From UBA2377 sp964525935 (GTDB lineage: Bacteria > Verrucomicrobiota > Verrucomicrobiia > Opitutales > Opitutaceae): DNA of 64,000 nucleotides. Each line of letters opens with the position of its first letter. Position 1 is the stretch's first letter. The translations under genes were made by a program, and so were the position numbers. Of this stretch, positions 52,799 to 60,798 are shown piece after piece. Below the pieces are notes generated by a model, which was not told the DNA's origin, made no database searches, and worked only from the letters and a program-made list of their open reading frames with translations. The stretch covers positions 124,001-188,000 of the forward strand of contig CAZGJZ010000008.1 of NCBI GenBank assembly GCA_964525935.1, written 5' to 3'.

Positions 52799-54745
52799 TT
52801 GAAAAACAAATCCACCGCCGCCTGGTCGGCTGCCAAGTCTGAAGAGCATTACGGGTTCAAGCGCTGGGGCTCCGGCCACTTCGCCGTCGATCCCGAGGGC
52901 TGCGTCAACGTCCAGCCACGCGCCGACGGCCGCAGCATCCGGGTGCTCGACGTGGTGCACGAGGCGCTCGAGATGGGCCTCAAGGCACCGATGGTCATCC
53001 GTTTCCAGGATCTGTTGCGCCACCGCGTCACCCAGATCAACGAACTCTTCCGCAAGGCCATCAAGGAGGAAGGCTACAAGGGCGAATACCGCGGCGTGTT
53101 CCCGATCAAGGTCAACCAGCTCCGCGAAGTGGTCGACGAGATCGTCGCCGCCGGCAAGGACTTCAACTACGGCCTCGAGGCCGGTTCGAAACCCGAGCTC
53201 ATGATCGCCCTCGCCATGCATGAAGGCGCCCAACGCCTCATCATCTGCAACGGCTACAAGGACCACGACTACATCCGCCTCGCCCTCCTCGGCCGCAAGC
53301 TCGGCAAGAAAATCATCATCGTCGTCGAACAACTCGCCGAGCTCGACGACATCATCCGCATCTCCGCCGAGACCGGCGTGAAGCCGATGATCGGTTTCCG
53401 CGCCAAGTTGCAGACCCGCGGCGAAGGCAAGTGGGCCATGTCCACCGGCGACAACGCCAAGTTCGGCCTCAACACCGCCGAAATCCTCTTCGCCTGCGAA
53501 AAGCTCAAGGCTGAGAAGCTCACGTCCGCGCTGAAGCTGGTGCATTTCCACATCGGCTCCCAGGTGCCGAACATCATCACGATCAAGAACGCCGTCATCG
53601 AGGCCTCCCGCTTCTACTGCCAGTTGTCGAAGATGGGCTTCCCGATGGGCTACTTGGACGTCGGTGGCGGCCTCGGCATCGACTATGATGGCTCCCGCAC
53701 CAACTACGAGTCCTCGATGAACTACTCGATGGAGGAATACGCCCGCGATGTCGTGTTCAACGTCCGCGAGATCTGCACCGCCTCCGGCGTGCCCGTGCCC
53801 GATATCGTCAGCGAGTCCGGCCGTGCCATCGTCGCCCCGCACTCATTGCTCGTCGTCGAGGTTTTTGAGCGCATCAACAAGCGCGAGTCCCTCGGTCACC
53901 AGCACCAGCCCAAGGTGAAGCACAAGGTCGTCACCGACCTCGAGGTCATGTTGAAAAACAAGACCAAGCTCGGCCGCCTCGAGCGGTTCCACGACGCCAT
54001 CCAGAAAAAGGAAGAGGCCTTCTCGCTCTTCAATCTCGGCTACCTCGACCTCGAAAACCGCGCCGCCGCCGAGTCGCTCTTCTGGCAAATTTGCGAGCAG
54101 ATCGCCAAGGAAGCCGCCAAGACCGGCTACCAGCCCGAGGAGCTGCACGACCTCAACAAACTCCTCGCCGACCAATACGTCTGCAATTTCTCCGTCTTCC
54201 AATCGCTCCTCGATCACTGGGCGTTGAAGCAGCTCTTCCCGGTTGCCCCGCTGCACCGCCTCAAGGAAGAACCCACCGTCAACGCCATCCTCGTGGACAT
54301 CACGTGCGATTCCGACGGCAAGATATCCTCGTTCATCGATCTCGAGGACGACACCAAGGACTACCTCCGCCTGCATCCGCTGAACAACAAGCCCTACTAC
54401 CTTGGCGTGTTTCTCACCGGCGCGTATCAGGACATCATGGGCGATCTGCACAATCTCTTCGGCCGCGTAAATGAAGTGCACGTCTTCCTCGAAGACGACG
54501 AGCCCAACGGTTTCTACATTGAGGAAGCCCTCGCCGGTTCGCGCGTGTCCGACGTCATCGAAGGCGTGCAATACCAGTGGGAAGAACTCTGCCGCCGCAT
54601 CAAGCAGCAGATCGACCACGCCACGCGCAAGGACCTCATCAAACCGCGCGAAGGCGTGCGCCTGGTGGAGTTCTACGAGTCCCAGATGCTCGCCAAGACT
54701 TACCTCAACATCGAGCGCAACAACGGGAAAAAGAAGAAGGCCTAG
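52799..54745 (+). CDS. speA: Biosynthetic arginine decarboxylase
   Basis: A 648-residue fold-type III PLP decarboxylase of SpeA size. The PLP lysine is Lys104 in VFPIKVNQ; the HFHIGSQ and DVGGGLGIDYDG motifs of the alanine-racemase-like barrel follow, and the substrate-loop segment DITCDSDGK is near residue 500. It converts arginine to agmatine, the first step of the agmatine route to putrescine and spermidine. The start is read as TTG at 52799: no in-frame ATG or GTG exists between it and the upstream stop at 52748, and the N-terminal WSAAKSEEHYGFKRWG is family-like, so the next ATG (residue 59) would cut into the domain. No agmatinase or agmatine deiminase gene is nearby. Confidence 0.93.
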   Translation: MKNKSTAAWSAAKSEEHYGFKRWGSGHFAVDPEGCVNVQPRADGRSIRVLDVVHEALEMGLKAPMVIRFQDLLRHRVTQINELFRKAIKEEGYKGEYRGVFPIKVNQLREVVDEIVAAGKDFNYGLEAGSKPELMIALAMHEGAQRLIICNGYKDHDYIRLALLGRKLGKKIIIVVEQLAELDDIIRISAETGVKPMIGFRAKLQTRGEGKWAMSTGDNAKFGLNTAEILFACEKLKAEKLTSALKLVHFHIGSQVPNIITIKNAVIEASRFYCQLSKMGFPMGYLDVGGGLGIDYDGSRTNYESSMNYSMEEYARDVVFNVREICTASGVPVPDIVSESGRAIVAPHSLLVVEVFERINKRESLGHQHQPKVKHKVVTDLEVMLKNKTKLGRLERFHDAIQKKEEAFSLFNLGYLDLENRAAAESLFWQICEQIAKEAAKTGYQPEELHDLNKLLADQYVCNFSVFQSLLDHWALKQLFPVAPLHRLKEEPTVNAILVDITCDSDGKISSFIDLEDDTKDYLRLHPLNNKPYYLGVFLTGAYQDIMGDLHNLFGRVNEVHVFLEDDEPNGFYIEEALAGSRVSDVIEGVQYQWEELCRRIKQQIDHATRKDLIKPREGVRLVEFYESQMLAKTYLNIERNNGKKKKA

Positions 54746-55013
54746 TCCGCTCCGGCTTGCGGACGTCGTGACGTAATCCCACCCACCCCGACCGCGGCGC
54801 GCATCTCCGCGACCTGGCGTTTGCCCAGTTTCGGAAAACCCAGGCCCCTCGCCACCCCGCGCCCGCTTGCGGCGGGCGTGCGAGGAAGTTCTCGCATCGT
54901 CAACGTGGCCTGCGATCGTCTTCTGTCTTGTGACCAGCGCCGCGAGATCGACGGCTTAAAATTCTACAAATCAGCTTAACAGATTCCTCAGCTTCATCCG
55001 TCTTACGTTCGTC
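54746..55013. other. Non-coding stretch between speA and the lipoprotein gene
   Basis: 268 bases. A short GTCCGC/GCGGAC stem directly after the speA stop (54745-54764) lacks a T-run and is only a weak terminator. An AT-rich patch near 54955-54985 is the likely promoter area of the lipoprotein gene. No ORF, tRNA or repeat was recognised. Confidence 0.5.
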
Positions 55014-55520
55014 ATGCTCACGCGCTTTCCCCGTTTTGCTTCATTACTAACCGCAGTTCTCCTGCTCACTGGTTGCGTCACCGAGACCAGCCTGCCCGAG
55101 GAAGACCTCTATACTCCCCCCGCCGCGAGCAATGAGGTCGCCACCATCATGGGCAGCTACCAGGAGGATTCCGGCCTGTTCGCCGCCAAGCACACCGGCT
55201 TCGTGCTCATGGTGGATCACAAGTTCGTCAGAAACGCCCAGGAAAACTGGAATCAACCCCTGCGCCTCACCCCCGGCGTCCATGAGATCGCGTGCGAATA
55301 CCGCCAGTCCGTCTTCAAGGCCCGCACCACCTTCAAACTCGAGGTTCAGGCCGGCGTTAATTACGCGATCCGCATTGCCCCGGGCACGGAAGGCGAAGCC
55401 GAGCAGCGCTATTGCGATTTCTCGATCATCAATACGGCCACCGGCAAGCCGGTCACCGCAATCAAGCACACGAACGTTTCCGAAAACTCGAACCGCTCCA
55501 ATTTCCGTCCGTTGGACTAA
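55014..55520 (+). CDS. Putative lipoprotein of unknown function
   Basis: 168 residues with a lipoprotein signal: basic start, hydrophobic core and lipobox LLTGC (Cys at about residue 21). The mature part is a mainly beta domain with VLMVDHKFVR, LRLTPGVHEIACEY and GVNYAIRIAP, resembling the carrier-like beta-sandwich of proteins that present a basic 'PxGHH' turn on outer-membrane or periplasmic lipoproteins, but no family is certain. It is preceded by a 268-base non-coding stretch and followed by a strong terminator, so it is a single-gene unit. Confidence 0.75.
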   Translation: MLTRFPRFASLLTAVLLLTGCVTETSLPEEDLYTPPAASNEVATIMGSYQEDSGLFAAKHTGFVLMVDHKFVRNAQENWNQPLRLTPGVHEIACEYRQSVFKARTTFKLEVQAGVNYAIRIAPGTEGEAEQRYCDFSIINTATGKPVTAIKHTNVSENSNRSNFRPLD

Positions 55521-55545
55521 GAATTCAGTTCCGCGCTGTTTTAGT

Positions 55546-55572
55546 AGTGCGGGTCTCCGGCCCGCACTTTTT
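55546..55572 (+). terminator. Intrinsic terminator of the lipoprotein gene
   Basis: The 8-bp perfect stem AGTGCGGG (55546-55553) with CCCGCACT (55561-55568) has a 7-base loop and is followed by a T-run to 55572. It lies 26 bases past the lipoprotein stop, before the convergent hrpB end. Confidence 0.9.
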
Positions 55573-55595
55573 GCGTCTACGTTTCGGCTCCCGTT

Positions 55596-58139
55596 TTAAC
55601 GCCACTCGTGCCGGGGATAGCGCCGCGAGAGTTCCGCCTTCACCTTGGGGTATTGGTCGCGCCAGAAATTGCTCAAATCATCCGTCACCTGAATCGGACG
55701 GTGATTCGGCGCCAGCACTTCGATTTTCACCGGCACCCGCCCGTGGCCGAGCGTGAAAGTGGAGTTCACCCCGTAAAGCTCCTGGATGCGCGCGCTCAGG
55801 ATCGGCGGACCTTCCTTGGCGTAGATCAGCCTGGCCTTGCGCCCGTTGGCCATCGTCAGTCGCTCCGGCAGGTAATCATCCATCACCGCGAGTTGCTCCG
55901 CCGTGAGCCAGTCCTTCAGCACCGGCATGACAGGCTTCTCCTTCACGTCACGGGCACTCAATTCACCGTAGCAAATCTGTTCGATCAGCGTCGCACGATC
56001 GCCGTCGGTGATCGGGTTGACCTCCAGTTCGGGAAACCATTCCGCCATGCGGTTCACGCGCACCACCCATTGCTCGACCGCCTCGTCCCAGGCTTCGAGT
56101 TTGATGCGCCCCGCGACCACTTCCCTCGTCAACAACGCCGCGGCCTCGTTGAGCGGGGCGTCGTCGCTGCTCGCCTTGGCCTCCAACACGAGATCACGGA
56201 ACTTCCGTTCACGACGCGAAACCACGCGCTTCATCGCCTCGTCGTAAACCACGCCGCACACTTCGCGGTAGTCGTCCGGAAAAATCTCCTTCAGCCACGC
56301 TTCCTCCACCGCCGTGGCCAGGGTGAGCAACGTCTGCACCTCGCCATCACCGCGCCCGATTTCGCTGATCTCTGCCGCCACCAGCAGCGTCGATTTCTGG
56401 ATCGCACTCTCCCGCGCCAATACGCCACGCCGGCCGTGCACCAGTTCGCAACGCAGCGTGCCGGCATCGAGGCGTTTCCCGAGCTGATCGGAAAAACCCG
56501 CCAGCACGCACTTGCGCACCGCGACGCCATCGACGCGTTTTTCGGCGATATCCAGCCCTTCCTTCTCGGCGATCTTCAGGAACTGCTCGAACAACGGTCC
56601 GACCTGCCGCGCGCCTTGCGCGTGGATGCCCAGCCGGCGGCAGGCCTCCATCGCGTAGTTCGCCTTGTCGGCATAACGCCACGCGCGCATCAACAGGAAG
56701 AAATCGCTCTCATGCTCCTCGCCGAGGAGCTCTTCGCGCATCTCGTCGGTGCGCTTGTCCACGCCCCGCAACAGGAAATTCCGTCCCTGCGTCAGCGCCG
56801 CCATCAACGCCACCGGCCGCACGCAGCCGCGTTCCTGGGCTGCGAGAAACATGCGCGCATAGCGCGGATGCACCGGAAACCGCAGCATCTTGCGGCCCAC
56901 TTCCGTGATCGCCTTGTTGGCGCCGCCCAGCGCGCCCAAGTCCGCCAACAAAGTTTCCGCGCGCTCCAGCGCCTTCGTCTCCGGCTTTTCGAGCCACGGA
57001 AAGCCCGCGACATCATCAATGCCGCTCGCCTTGAGCGTGAGCACGACCTCCGCGAGATCCAGCCGCTTTACCTCAGGCAATTCCTGGCGGGCCCGTTGCG
57101 CATGGTCGCGCTCCGTCCAGAGTCGCACGCAAATACCCGGCGCCGTGCGGCCTGCCCGGCCCGCCCGCTGGTCCGCGCTTGCGACCGAGATTTTCTCGAT
57201 GAGCAGCGTGTTGATGCCGCGGTGCGGGTCGAACCGCGCCACACGTGCCAACCCGCAATCCACGACCACCGTCACGCCATCAATGGTCAGCGAAGTCTCA
57301 GCGACGTTGGTCGACACGATGATCTTGCGCGTCTCGTATTTCGCCACCGCGCGGTCTTGCTGGTCAGGCGGCAACTCGCCGTGCAGCGGAAAACACACAA
57401 ACCCTCGCAGCGCATGCGAGCCCTGCACTTCCTGCACCGTGCGGCTGATCTCATACGCCCCGGGCATGAATACGAGCATGTCACCCTTCGTCACGGCCGC
57501 GACGCGTTCGCACTCGCGCGCCGCCACGCTCCACACCGGCTCAGCCTCAAAATCCACCGCCTTTGGCTGATATTCGACACTCACCGGAAATGTCCGCCCC
57601 TGCGAAGTCAGCACCTCGCACGGTGCGAGGTAGTCCTTCAACACGGCGGTATCCAAGGTCGCCGACATCACCACGATCTTCAGGTCCGGCCGCACTGTGC
57701 GCTGAATTTGCAACGCCCGCGCCAGCGAGATGTCGCCGTAGAGATGTCGCTCGTGAAACTCATCGAACACCAGCGCACTCACGCCACGCAGCGTCGCATC
57801 AAACGACATCTGCCGCAGCAAAATCCCCTCCGTTACAAAGCGGATGCGCGTCTTTGCGCTCACGCGTGACTCCAGCCTGATCTGGTAGCCCACGATGTCA
57901 CCGAGCGTCGTGCCGACCTCCTCCGCGACACGCTTTGCCAGCAATCGCGCCGCCAGCCGCCGCGGTTGCAGCACCACGACTTCGCCGCCATCCACGAACC
58001 CGTGACGCAGCAGCATCTGCGGGAGCTGGGTCGATTTGCCCGAACCCGTCGGCGCCTGCACGATCAGCCGCCCGCCCGCCCGCAAAGCGGCGACGATGCT
58101 CGGCTCAAGCTCATAGATAGGCAGCTCGCGTGGTGACAT
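55596..58139 (-). CDS. hrpB: ATP-dependent helicase HrpB
   Basis: An 847-residue DEAH/DExH-type helicase. Walker A is APTGSGKS (29-36), followed by motif II as DEFHERH and motif III SATLD, then the helicase C domain with STNVAETSLTIDGV and QRAGRAGR (motifs V and VI). An HA2 region and the HrpB-specific C-terminal domain (KVKAELSRRYPRHEW at the end) complete it. It is an RNA-helicase-like protein whose bacterial role is poorly known. The ATG at 58139 is preferred to an upstream TTG at 58160. It is divergent from the tail-specific protease gene. Confidence 0.93.
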   Translation of the reverse strand: MSPRELPIYELEPSIVAALRAGGRLIVQAPTGSGKSTQLPQMLLRHGFVDGGEVVVLQPRRLAARLLAKRVAEEVGTTLGDIVGYQIRLESRVSAKTRIRFVTEGILLRQMSFDATLRGVSALVFDEFHERHLYGDISLARALQIQRTVRPDLKIVVMSATLDTAVLKDYLAPCEVLTSQGRTFPVSVEYQPKAVDFEAEPVWSVAARECERVAAVTKGDMLVFMPGAYEISRTVQEVQGSHALRGFVCFPLHGELPPDQQDRAVAKYETRKIIVSTNVAETSLTIDGVTVVVDCGLARVARFDPHRGINTLLIEKISVASADQRAGRAGRTAPGICVRLWTERDHAQRARQELPEVKRLDLAEVVLTLKASGIDDVAGFPWLEKPETKALERAETLLADLGALGGANKAITEVGRKMLRFPVHPRYARMFLAAQERGCVRPVALMAALTQGRNFLLRGVDKRTDEMREELLGEEHESDFFLLMRAWRYADKANYAMEACRRLGIHAQGARQVGPLFEQFLKIAEKEGLDIAEKRVDGVAVRKCVLAGFSDQLGKRLDAGTLRCELVHGRRGVLARESAIQKSTLLVAAEISEIGRGDGEVQTLLTLATAVEEAWLKEIFPDDYREVCGVVYDEAMKRVVSRRERKFRDLVLEAKASSDDAPLNEAAALLTREVVAGRIKLEAWDEAVEQWVVRVNRMAEWFPELEVNPITDGDRATLIEQICYGELSARDVKEKPVMPVLKDWLTAEQLAVMDDYLPERLTMANGRKARLIYAKEGPPILSARIQELYGVNSTFTLGHGRVPVKIEVLAPNHRPIQVTDDLSNFWRDQYPKVKAELSRRYPRHEWR

Positions 58140-58264
58140 GAAGACTGCAAACTCAGCCAACCACCCCAGCCAAGCGCAAGGTTAACGCAGGCCGCGAATA
58201 GCTGCCCGCCCCGCCGCCGGGATTGACGGCCTCGATTTCGTGCGACCTTATCACGGGCTATTTC

Positions 58265-60781
58265 ATGAGCGATACCCCTCGCGCAACCGGCCTCGTCCGC
58301 ATCCTGCTGCCCGTCCTCCTCTTCGCGCTCGTTAGCCCGTCCTCGTTTGGCGCTGGATCCATCGCCGCTCAACTGACAACGGCGCAAAAACAGCAGCTGC
58401 AGGAAGAAGCCCGCATGGTCGTGGACCTGCTGCAGAATCATCACCGCTCCGGTCGCACCTTCCGCGAGATCGAAAACAAGGAAATGGTCACGCGTTTCAT
58501 CGAGGAGCTCGACCCGGACGCAGACTATTTCACGACCGACGACATCGCTTTTATCCATCGCCGGTTCGATCGCACCCTGAAGTCCGTTTATCTCTTTCGC
58601 GGCGATCTTCAGCCCGCCTTTGAAATCTTCGACCTCTTTGCCGAACGTTTCCGCACTCGCCTCGGCTGGATTCAATCGCGGCTTGAGCAGGACTTCGATC
58701 TCACCGTCGAGGATACCTACACTGACGATCCCAAGCCTCAGCCCTCCGCTCCTGGCGCTGCCACCGAGCTTCGCTGGGAACGCCGGCTAAAAAACGATCT
58801 CCTCCGCGAACTGATTGCCGGCCGCTCGCTGCCCGAGGCTCGTGAGGCCGTTAACAAAAACCATGTCAAAACCGGCAGGGATGTCGCGGCCGTCGATGCC
58901 TTCGTCGTGCGCGAACGATTCTTTGATGCCATTATCCGTTCCTTCGATCCGCACAGCGGTTATTTCTCCGCCGACTCGGCGCGTGAATTCGCCGTCGACA
59001 TGGAAAACGCGGTGACCGGCCTCGGACTCGATCTCCGGAAAGAGGCCGGCGCTTGCGTCGTGTCCGCGTTGCAACCTGGTGGCCCGGCCGACCTGCACTC
59101 CGATATCGCGCCCGGCGATATTCTGCTCGCCGTGGCCGAAGGCGATGGACCGTGGATCGACGCTGCCGCGGCGCGCCTGCGCGAAATCGTCGCTCTTATC
59201 CGTGGCGCCATTGGTGCCAAAGTGCGCCTCGCTTACTCTCCCGCAGGCACGACAGATCGGATCGAAATCACTTTGGAACGGACCCGCATCATCCTGGGGG
59301 GAGACCGTGTGCACGGCGCAATCAGTGATGTGCCCGACTCTGCGGGCCGCATCCGCCATATCGGCTGGGTGACCTTACCCAACTTTTACACCGGCGGCAC
59401 CGGCACCGAAAAGAGCAGTGCGGCCGCCGATCTGCGCGAACTGATCGACCGCATGGTCGGCGCCGGCATCGAGGGTCTCGTCCTCGATCTGCGCGCAAAC
59501 CCTGGTGGTGCGCTCACCGAAGCCGTCGCCATCAGCCAGTTGTTTTTGCCCCACGGACTCGTCATGCTCAGCCGTGGTCTCGACGTGAAAATCACCGAAC
59601 ACGCGCTCAAGCCCGAGCCGGTGGTCTACGGCGGTCCACTTGTCGTGCTCACCTCGCCCCAGAGCGCCTCGGCTAGCGAGATTTTCTCCGGCGCGATGAA
59701 ATTCCACCGGCGCGCGATCATCGTCGGCGCCGCCGCCACCTTCGGCAAAGGAACCTCGCAGGCCTATATCGCACTCGGCCAGTTGCCCGGCCGTAATTCC
59801 ACCAACGCCCGCGATTGGGGCACCTTGCGGCTGACTACCGAGCAATTCTACGTGCCGAGCGGCCAGTCCGTGCAGCAAACCGGCATCGCCTCCGACATCG
59901 TGCTGCCAGAGGCCGATCTGCCTGGTTTTAAACGTGAGGTCGAACTGCCTCACGCCCTGCCCGCGGAGACCATCGCCTCCACCGCTGTGCCCGCCATCAC
60001 TGCCACGCGAGCCGCCGTCACCGATCCCTTGCGCCAACATCTCCGGCAGCGTGCGACGCAGGATTTTGAAACCATGCCCGAATGGGATCTCTGGCGCCGC
60101 GAGCGCGGTTACGCCAAGGCGGAGTTTGCCCGCCGCACCTCGCGTCCACTGCAACTCGCCGCCCGCCAACGCGAATGGGCCACCCGCCTCGGTGAGTTTC
60201 AGGTCAACCAGCGTCTGCGCCGCACCCTCGACCCCGTCAGCGCCTATCCCACGCAACCATTCGAAATCCCCCTCGTGCAGGCCATCCTCGACCAGCACGA
60301 AACGAAATTACGCGCCCTGCGTGAGCCCGGCACCAACGAACCTGTCCTCCACCAATTGCACCGCGGCGCCTTCTATGTTGCGACCGACCAGGGTCACCTC
60401 CGCGCCATCCGGCTCAATGCTATCGAACCCATCACCTACTATGGCGACACCGCAACGCTCGCCGCCGCTTTCACCGCCGCGACCAGCCACCCGCTCACCG
60501 CGGCGCAAACTCACGAAATCCTCCAGGCCATCGAGCTCCTCGATCCCCGCACCGAATCTGCGTTGCTCGCCACCATCGGTCGTATCACCGGCGGCAACCT
60601 CGACGGCGCCCTCGTCCGTCGCGGCACCGAAGCCTTGCTCCGCCGAATGAGCGAACTCGACGACGATTGGTCCCGCACGCGCCCCTCGCTCGACGTGCCC
60701 CTGCGTGAAGCCCTCCGCCTGACCGCCGCCTGGGCCGAATCGCTCACACCCCCACCAGCCCCGCCTTCGCCAGTTCCTTGA
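58265..60781 (+). CDS. prc: Tail-specific protease (Prc/CtpA, S41A peptidase)
   Basis: 838 residues: signal peptide (about 1-33), N-terminal helical domain with the Prc-type MVTRFIEELDPDADYFT, PDZ domain (about 225-320, GLGLDLRKEAG), the S41 protease core (about 350-560) and a C-terminal helical domain. The catalytic dyad is Ser469 in SASASEIF and Lys495 in TFGKGT; there is one more residue between them than in E. coli Prc. It cleaves periplasmic proteins at their C-termini. The ATG at 58265 is used since it opens the signal peptide. The Sel1-repeat gene begins 17 bases after the stop; a TTG start overlapping the stop (60778) is also possible. Confidence 0.92.
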   Translation: MSDTPRATGLVRILLPVLLFALVSPSSFGAGSIAAQLTTAQKQQLQEEARMVVDLLQNHHRSGRTFREIENKEMVTRFIEELDPDADYFTTDDIAFIHRRFDRTLKSVYLFRGDLQPAFEIFDLFAERFRTRLGWIQSRLEQDFDLTVEDTYTDDPKPQPSAPGAATELRWERRLKNDLLRELIAGRSLPEAREAVNKNHVKTGRDVAAVDAFVVRERFFDAIIRSFDPHSGYFSADSAREFAVDMENAVTGLGLDLRKEAGACVVSALQPGGPADLHSDIAPGDILLAVAEGDGPWIDAAAARLREIVALIRGAIGAKVRLAYSPAGTTDRIEITLERTRIILGGDRVHGAISDVPDSAGRIRHIGWVTLPNFYTGGTGTEKSSAAADLRELIDRMVGAGIEGLVLDLRANPGGALTEAVAISQLFLPHGLVMLSRGLDVKITEHALKPEPVVYGGPLVVLTSPQSASASEIFSGAMKFHRRAIIVGAAATFGKGTSQAYIALGQLPGRNSTNARDWGTLRLTTEQFYVPSGQSVQQTGIASDIVLPEADLPGFKREVELPHALPAETIASTAVPAITATRAAVTDPLRQHLRQRATQDFETMPEWDLWRRERGYAKAEFARRTSRPLQLAARQREWATRLGEFQVNQRLRRTLDPVSAYPTQPFEIPLVQAILDQHETKLRALREPGTNEPVLHQLHRGAFYVATDQGHLRAIRLNAIEPITYYGDTATLAAAFTAATSHPLTAAQTHEILQAIELLDPRTESALLATIGRITGGNLDGALVRRGTEALLRRMSELDDDWSRTRPSLDVPLREALRLTAAWAESLTPPPAPPSPVP

Positions 60782-60798
60782 TCCCCCCTCGCTTCCTC

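Noticed and set aside
55608..57869. Open frame of about 750 codons antisense to hrpB
   Set aside because: His/Arg-rich shadow product; the helicase motifs on the minus strand are intact.
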